The notes under the pieces: generated by a model
What the model saw: only the letters and a program-made list of their open reading frames with translations
Databases searched by the model: none
Told to the model about the DNA's origin: nothing
Origin: Acidobacteria bacterium Mor1
GTDB taxonomy: Bacteria > Acidobacteriota > Polarisedimenticolia > Polarisedimenticolales > Polarisedimenticolaceae
Assembly: GCA_001664505.1 (NCBI GenBank)
Contig: CP011806.1
Span: 3,048,378-3,112,377, forward strand
Direction of reading: 5' to 3'
DNA: 64,000 bases
Shown: piece by piece, positions 60,038 through 64,000 of the stretch
Layout of the letters: the number at the start of each line of letters is the position of its first letter
How positions within the stretch are numbered: the first letter of the stretch is position 1
Position numbers and translations under genes: made by a program

Positions 60038-60526
60038 ATGAAGCACATCTGCAGGCTTTCCCTGCTGTGCGCCGTGGCCCTGCTGCTCTGCGGCACCGCG
60101 GCAGCGCAAGATTCTTATGACAATCGCTCGCTGGAGCGCCTCGGTTCCGGATCGAAAACCGGCACCAAGGTCTACACCAACGCCGATTTGGCCCGCTTGA
60201 AGCCGCTTCCGGTCCAGGGTTCGGCCCTGGCCGACGTCGATATAGACGTCTCGGCCTGGATCGCCGAAAGCCACGCCCGTGGCTCCGAGCGCCGGACGCT
60301 CGAGTACTGGCGCGACCGGCTGCAGGCCGAACTGGACTACGAGATGGCCCGGATCGACGCGGCCTACTCGGTCGGTGGCGGCGATTTCACCGGCTCCCAA
60401 CGCCAGGGCCTGAAGAGCAAGCTGGAAGGCCGGCTCAACCGCCTGCACCGGGAGATCTATCTCGTGGATTGGCAGATCGCACGGCTCGAGGGCCGCGACC
60501 TGCCGGCGCCGGACCTGCGCCGGTAG
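60038..60526 (+). CDS. small secreted protein, unknown function
   Basis: This 162-aa protein has a signal peptide (LSLLCAVALLLCGTAAAQ). A segment GTKVYTNADLARLKPL is followed by a long charged helix region (WIAESHARGSERRTLEYWRDRLQAELDYEMARIDAAYS ... LEGRLNRLHREIYLVDWQIARLEGRDL), a probable coiled coil. I do not recognise a defined function. GGAGG lies 7 nt before ATG 60038. A strong terminator follows. Confidence 0.8.
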   Translation: MKHICRLSLLCAVALLLCGTAAAQDSYDNRSLERLGSGSKTGTKVYTNADLARLKPLPVQGSALADVDIDVSAWIAESHARGSERRTLEYWRDRLQAELDYEMARIDAAYSVGGGDFTGSQRQGLKSKLEGRLNRLHREIYLVDWQIARLEGRDLPAPDLRR

Positions 60527-60537
60527 CGAAGCCCCAG

Positions 60538-60558
60538 GGGCCTGCTGCGGGCAGGCCC
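60538..60558 (+). repeat. 8-bp hairpin just after the 60038-60526 gene
   Basis: GGGCCTGC (60538-60545) pairs with GCAGGCCC (60551-60558); only two T follow. It may protect the 3' end of the transcript or act as a weak terminator. Confidence 0.4.
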
Positions 60559-60576
60559 TTCGGCCCCGTGCCTCGG

Positions 60577-60636
60577 GGACGGGCGGTGGGATTGGCACGC
60601 AAACTTCCGGGGGGGATCACCGCCCGTCCGTTTTTT
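60577..60636 (+). terminator. Rho-independent terminator with 29-nt loop
   Basis: GGACGGGCGGTG (60577-60588) and CACCGCCCGTCC (60618-60629) form a perfect 12-bp stem, followed by G and TTTTTT (60631-60636). The 29-nt loop (60589-60617) is unusually long for a terminator. Confidence 0.8.
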
Positions 60637-60652
60637 GGCATCGACCCGGTTT

Positions 60653-60678
60653 GAGGGCCCCGTTTCGGCGGGGCCCTC
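60653..60678. repeat. 9-bp perfect hairpin upstream of the nlpD-like promoter
   Basis: GAGGGCCCC (60653-60661) pairs with GGGGCCCTC (60670-60678), loop of 8. There is no T-run. It sits directly before the -35 of the next gene, so it could insulate the promoter or be an operator. Confidence 0.6.
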
Positions 60679-60681
60679 GCC

Positions 60682-60710
60682 TTGTTCCGGGATGTTTCGG
60701 GACTTATAGT
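60682..60710 (+). promoter_or_regulatory. promoter of the nlpD-like gene (leaderless layout)
   Basis: TTGTTC (60682-60687) and TATAGT (60705-60710) are 17 bp apart. ATG 60718 is only 7 bases after the -10, so the transcript would start at or beside the start codon, and there is no ribosome site. The -10 lies within the palindrome GGGACT-TAT-AGTCCC (60699-60713). Confidence 0.65.
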
Positions 60711-60717
60711 CCCCTCG

Positions 60718-61566
60718 ATGCGTACGCTCCTTAATGAAAAGGCCGGTATCGGGGCGATCGCGACGGCGTTGATCGCCGTTTTGACGCTCCTGGCGCAGGG
60801 TTGCGCCGGCTCCCAGCGGGGTCTCGACCCCCGCCCGGCACGGCCCGCCGAATCCAAGGTCACCGTAGTCGGCGACGGCCCCGGAATCGCCCACACCGTC
60901 GAGAAGGGCCAGACCCTCTGGCGCATCGCCCGGGTATACGGCCTGACCGTCAGCGAACTGATGCAGGCCAACGGCCTGACCGACCCGTCGGAGCTCGAGA
61001 CCGGGATCCGCCTGTGGGTGCCCGGTGCCCGGGAGCAGCGCCACGTGCCCCCCTACCCCGCTCCGCTGCCGGAGCCGGGGGTCGCCGACAGCCCCGCGGC
61101 ACCGATCACTGAGCGGGCCGATGCCGGGGAGGTCGACCGGGAGCCCACGAGCACCCAGGGGACACCCGGGTTCTCCTGGCCGCTGCGCAACGCCCGGATT
61201 CTCTCCCGCTACGGAGCACCTCGGGGAGGCCGCTCCCACAAGGGGGTCGACCTGCGGGGCAGCGACCATCGCATCCTCGCCGCCGCCGACGGCCGGGTCC
61301 ACTTCGCCGGCACCATGCGCGGCTACGGCAAGACGGTCATCGTCGAGCATGACAACGGCCTGCGCACCCTCTACGCACACAACTCTCAGAACCGCGTCGA
61401 CAAGGGAGACCGGGTCGAGCGGGGTCAGTGGATCGCCGATGTCGGTCGCAGCGGGAACGCCAGCGGACATCACTGTCATTTCGAGGTTCAGCGGAACGGC
61501 GTGGCCGTCGACCCGATGACCTACTTGCCGGGGGTCGCCGCCGCGCGCCCCGGGAGCTCCCGATGA
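60718..61566 (+). CDS. NlpD-like lipoprotein with LysM and M23 (LytM) domains
   Basis: This 282-aa protein has an N-terminal hydrophobic segment ending in a lipobox-like LLAQGC, so it is probably lipid-anchored. A LysM domain follows (HTVEKGQTLWRIARVYGLTVSELMQANGL...LWVP). After a Pro-rich linker comes an M23 domain with SHKGVDLRG and GHHCHFEVQ, where His and Asp of the first and the HxH of the second are the zinc ligands. These look complete, so it may be an active endopeptidase rather than a pure amidase activator. It acts on peptidoglycan during division or envelope maintenance. ATG 60718 needs no leader; a longer TTG start at 60682 lies in the -35 box. It overlaps the next gene (ATGA). 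Confidence 0.92.
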   Translation: MRTLLNEKAGIGAIATALIAVLTLLAQGCAGSQRGLDPRPARPAESKVTVVGDGPGIAHTVEKGQTLWRIARVYGLTVSELMQANGLTDPSELETGIRLWVPGAREQRHVPPYPAPLPEPGVADSPAAPITERADAGEVDREPTSTQGTPGFSWPLRNARILSRYGAPRGGRSHKGVDLRGSDHRILAAADGRVHFAGTMRGYGKTVIVEHDNGLRTLYAHNSQNRVDKGDRVERGQWIADVGRSGNASGHHCHFEVQRNGVAVDPMTYLPGVAAARPGSSR

Positions 61567-62444
61567 AGATCGAGTTCGTCTGCTCCGACTGCCGCCGCAG
61601 CTTCCTCCTCGACGAGCGCATGGTCGAGGGTGCCGATGCCGTGCCCTGCCCGGGGTGCAGCTCGATGATGCAAACTCCGGCGCGCGCACGGACGGCCACG
61701 AAGGCGCAAGCGGCCAACGGCGCTCCGCCGAGCGCTGCGGCACCTGTCCCCGCCCCGGCGGCTCCGTCCCCCGCCGCCATGCCTGCGGTGCAACCCGGGG
61801 CAGCCAGCCCCGCCCCGGCGCAAGCGGCCGCGGCGCCTGTTGCGGCTCCGGCAGCGGCACAACCTACAGCGGCGGCACCGGCTCCCGCGGCAGCGGCCTC
61901 GGTGCCCCCGCGGGTGCAAGGGTCCGCCGCTCCGGCCATGGCCGCCGCACCGGCGCCCCAGGCGCAGCCCGCCGAGTGCGTCTGCCCTCGCTGCGGCCTG
62001 CACTTCCAACCGGAGAAGACCGCCCAGCAAACCGCCGCCAAGGCGACCGAGCGTCACCGGGTGCTGGTCGTCGAGGACCAGGAGTACTTCCGGGAGATCG
62101 CCCGGGATGCGCTGTCCGAGAAATTCGAGGTGACCACCGCCGAGAACGCCGAGGACGCCTGGCGCGCCCTGGCCGCCGGAGGTATCTCGCTGCTGGTGCT
62201 CGATCTGACCCTGGGCGGCTCCGAAAGCGGCCGGCGCCTGCTGGAACAGATCAAGGTCAAGCCCTGCCCCGTGCTGATCTTCACCTCTCGCGACGAGTCG
62301 GAGATGTACGGCGACGAGTGGGACGAACTGCAGGCCCTGGGCGCCGACGACATGGTGATCAAGGGCATGAACGTCGGTGAGTCGCTGATGCGCAAGGTCT
62401 GCGAGCTGCTCGACTGCACCGACGACTCGATCGACCTCGACTGA
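61563..62444 (+). CDS. response regulator receiver protein with N-terminal zinc ribbon and Ala/Pro linker
   Basis: This 293-aa protein starts with an MJ0042-like zinc ribbon (IEFVCSDCRRSF...VPCPGCSSMM). About 100 residues made almost only of Ala and Pro follow, then a second Cys pair (CVCPRCGLHF). The receiver domain at about 160-285 contains VLVVEDQEYFREIARDAL, phospho-acceptor Asp in LLVLDLTLGG, IFTSRD and the conserved Lys in MVIKGMNVG. There is no DNA-binding output domain. No histidine kinase is nearby. It is coupled to the nlpD-like gene by ATGA overlap. The Cys pairs may bind one zinc, with the linker as a flexible arm. Confidence 0.85.
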   Translation: MKIEFVCSDCRRSFLLDERMVEGADAVPCPGCSSMMQTPARARTATKAQAANGAPPSAAAPVPAPAAPSPAAMPAVQPGAASPAPAQAAAAPVAAPAAAQPTAAAPAPAAAASVPPRVQGSAAPAMAAAPAPQAQPAECVCPRCGLHFQPEKTAQQTAAKATERHRVLVVEDQEYFREIARDALSEKFEVTTAENAEDAWRALAAGGISLLVLDLTLGGSESGRRLLEQIKVKPCPVLIFTSRDESEMYGDEWDELQALGADDMVIKGMNVGESLMRKVCELLDCTDDSIDLD

Positions 62445-62469
62445 TTCCGCGCCCGCGCCGCTCGTCCTG

Positions 62470-62475
62470 TAAGCT
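62470..62475 (+). promoter_or_regulatory. -10-like TAAGCT 6 nt before rmuC
   Basis: TAAGCT (62470-62475) is followed by 6 bases and ATG 62482, without a ribosome site. It fits a TANNNT-type leaderless start but is weaker than the others. Confidence 0.3.
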
Positions 62476-62481
62476 TGGGCC

Positions 62482-63483
62482 ATGGACGAGAGCACCCTGC
62501 TCATCGCCGTGGCCGTGCTCGCCGCGCTGTGGCTCTTCGGACAGTTCCGTCTGCAGCGCAAGCTGGAGCAGTTGCAGCAGCACGCGGCCGCGAACGACAG
62601 CCTCAAACAGGATCTCGACGGGCTGCGCGAACAGGTGCAGCAGAGTCTGGCCGGAGGCCGCGATGCCATCGACCGGCGGCTGACCGAGACCAACCGGATG
62701 GTCGGCGACGTGCGCCGGGAGCTCGGAGAGATCGATCGCCAGACCCGGCATGTGGCCGAGGCCGCCCGGGACCTGCGCGGACTTCAAGACCTGTTGCGCT
62801 CACCGAAACTACGGGGCGGCCTGGGCGAGTACCTGCTCGCCGAGTTGTTGGCCCAGGTGCTGCCCCAGGAGAGCTTCTCCCTCCAGCATCGCTTCCACAG
62901 CGGAGACCGGGTCGATGCGGTGATTCGCGCCGGCGACCGGCTGGTGCCGATCGACGCCAAGTTCCCGCTGGAGAACTACCGCCGGGTCTCCGCCGCCGAG
63001 ACCGACGAGGAGCGCGGCCGGGCCCATCGCGCCCTTACCGCCGACGTCAAGACCCACGTCGACGCCATCGCCGACCGCTACGTACTGCCCGCGGAGGGCA
63101 CCTTCGACTTTGCGCTGATGTACCTGCCCGCCGAGGCGATCTACCGGGAAGCGTTCCTCGGTGAGGCGGGTAATGACGATCTGCTGCACTACGCGATCGC
63201 CCGCAAGGTCATCCCGACCTCGCCTCAATCGTTCTACGCCTACCTGCAGGTAATCGTGCTCGGCCTGCGCGGACTCGCCGTCGAGCGGGATGCCCGGGAG
63301 ATCGTCGAACGCCTGGCGGCGATTCGCGGCCGGCTGGGGCAGTTCGGCGAGTCCTTCGAACTGGTGCAGCGCCACGTGTCCCACGCTCAGAAACAACTGG
63401 ACGAATCGCGGCGCCGGCTCGAACGGCTCGATCTGGCGTTGGGTGAAACCACCGGCAGCCCGACGAGTCCGCTCTCTTCCTGA
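62482..63483 (+). CDS. rmuC: RmuC family DNA recombination protein
   Basis: This 333-aa protein has an N-terminal membrane helix (LLIAVAVLAALWLFGQF) and a coiled coil (QRKLEQLQQHAAANDSLKQDLDGLREQ). The RmuC nuclease-like core follows: SPKLRGGLGEYLLAELLAQVLPQESF, VDAVIRAGDRLVPIDAKFPLENY, with the PD-(D/E)xK-like DAK, and FALMYLPAEAIYREAF. A C-terminal helical segment closes the chain. RmuC limits rearrangements at inverted repeats. It is shorter than E. coli RmuC (475) but typical of the compact form. Confidence 0.92.
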   Translation: MDESTLLIAVAVLAALWLFGQFRLQRKLEQLQQHAAANDSLKQDLDGLREQVQQSLAGGRDAIDRRLTETNRMVGDVRRELGEIDRQTRHVAEAARDLRGLQDLLRSPKLRGGLGEYLLAELLAQVLPQESFSLQHRFHSGDRVDAVIRAGDRLVPIDAKFPLENYRRVSAAETDEERGRAHRALTADVKTHVDAIADRYVLPAEGTFDFALMYLPAEAIYREAFLGEAGNDDLLHYAIARKVIPTSPQSFYAYLQVIVLGLRGLAVERDAREIVERLAAIRGRLGQFGESFELVQRHVSHAQKQLDESRRRLERLDLALGETTGSPTSPLSS

Positions 63484-63532
63484 TACAGACCCTGCCGGCG
63501 CCCGCCCGCGGAGTGCCCGCGCGCCGCCGCAC

Positions 63533-63559
63533 AAAAAAACGCCCCGCTGGAGCGGGGCG
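63533..63559 (-). terminator. Rho-independent terminator of the outer-membrane protein gene
   Basis: CGCCCCGC (63540-63547) pairs with GCGGGGCG (63552-63559). On the minus strand seven T follow. It lies about 105 nt past the stop at 63665 and just after the convergent rmuC. Confidence 0.88.
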
Positions 63560-63664
63560 AAGCATCTCTGAGCTGGAGGAGTCTCTCATCGGCCGCGGCG
63601 GGCCTGTCTTGAGGATCGCCGCGGCCGCTTTGGAGATGGATTGAGGAAACGAACTCGATCTCGA

Positions 63665-64000
63665 CTAGAAGCGGAACGAGGCGCCGACGTAGGCGGAGGT
63701 CCCGCCCAGATCGATGTCGCCGAGGCCGGCAAAGTCGCCCCCGGCATCATCCTCGACCCAGGAGTGGCGACCCTCGAAGAACAGCCCCCAGTTGGGAGTC
63801 ACCGGGAACTCGAGACCGGCCAGGGCGTGGGTGGTGAAGGCCCAGTCGGAATCGATGAAGCGATCGAAGAAGATCTCGTCGGTGGTCTGGTCGACGAAGT
63901 CGCCGATCTCCTCGTACTCCCAATAGGTCACGCCGATGCCGCCGCCGAAGTAGAACACCGGACGGCTGACGAAGCGGCCGCCGCCGCGCTTGCCGTAGCG
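63665..64000 (-). CDS. outer-membrane beta-barrel protein (C-terminal part; gene runs off right edge)
   Basis: The last 111 codons are present and the frame is open to the window edge. The sequence alternates hydrophobic and polar residues (FYFGGGIGVTYWEYEE, WAFTTHALAGLEFPVTPNWGLFFEGRHSW) and ends YVGASFRF, the terminal-Phe barrel signature read by the BAM machine. It probably belongs to the small OmpW/OmpA-like barrel group; the function is unknown. Confidence 0.8.
   Translation of the reverse strand, partial: RYGKRGGGRFVSRPVFYFGGGIGVTYWEYEEIGDFVDQTTDEIFFDRFIDSDWAFTTHALAGLEFPVTPNWGLFFEGRHSWVEDDAGGDFAGLGDIDLGGTSAYVGASFRF

Noticed and set aside
60589-60617. c-di-GMP riboswitch resemblance (CACGCAAA) in a terminator loop
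   Set aside because: The loop is too short for the aptamer, and the second conserved strand and tetraloop receptor are absent.
1-64000. CRISPR array, insertion sequence, integrase or phage module
   Set aside because: I saw no regularly spaced short repeats with unique spacers, no transposase or integrase motifs and no flanking direct repeats.

Overview
This 64 kb window is GC-rich chromosomal DNA from a Gram-negative bacterium. Envelope genes include a TolC/RND efflux operon, HflKC, an OmpA-like barrel and an NlpD-like factor. Several other features fit an Acidobacteriota-type lineage: an ECF sigma factor beside a Ser/Thr kinase with TPRs, many secreted proteins with FN3, spondin, thrombospondin-3 or carboxypeptidase-regulatory-like domains, and genes that look leaderless. 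The taxonomic placement is inference. I see no rRNA, tRNA, CRISPR array, transposase or phage gene, so the window looks like core plus lineage-specific accessory chromosome.

Left end (1-3421): an RNA-repair locus. A divergent sigma54 activator (rtcR, cut by the edge) faces a good sigma54 promoter. About 260 nt of strongly structured leader follows, then overlapping rtcA (RNA 3'-phosphate cyclase) and rtcB (RNA ligase). The leader is the most interesting unexplained element here. It carries a perfect 16-bp hairpin, other stems that compete with one another, and a 72-codon leader ORF ending 1 nt before rtcA. 3499-13411: an FMN-dependent alpha-hydroxy-acid dehydrogenase and a 2906-residue secreted lipase-like protein built from four tandem copies of a 1.17-kb repeat.

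13478-31163: housekeeping and metabolism. In order these are RlmI with a DUF502 membrane protein, a coupled MalQ/GH57 glucan pair, a zinc-ribbon membrane protein, an alpha/beta hydrolase, a CPA antiporter with a TrkA domain, a site-2 protease with CBS domains, a TlpA-like thioredoxin with a frame-damaged or oddly started barrel-like ORF behind it, a spondin/TSP3 protein, PepE, a HAD phosphatase and a secreted unknown.

31289-45301: a two-domain thioredoxin protein, a MobA-like nucleotidyltransferase coupled to hflC and hflK, a DUF3313 lipoprotein behind a palindromic operator, a three-gene RND efflux operon whose TolC carries an N-terminal binding-protein domain, a membrane patatin phospholipase and a small secreted protein. 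45326-64000: an ECF sigma factor and Ser/Thr kinase, a 570-nt intergenic repeat region, an MscS-type TM-helix channel, a repeat/peptidoglycan-binding protein, YihY, a large secreted regulatory-like protein, SdpI-like and Bax-inhibitor-1 membrane proteins, an SPFH/zinc-ribbon pair, a small secreted protein, an NlpD-like LysM/M23 protein coupled to a response regulator, RmuC and the end of an outer-membrane barrel.

Unrelated transcription units are separated by clear hairpin terminators. Genes inside units overlap by 1-4 nt (rtcA/rtcB, DUF502/rlmI, malQ/GH57, hflK/hflC/MobA-like, tolC/adaptor/permease, nlpD/regulator), which points to translational coupling.
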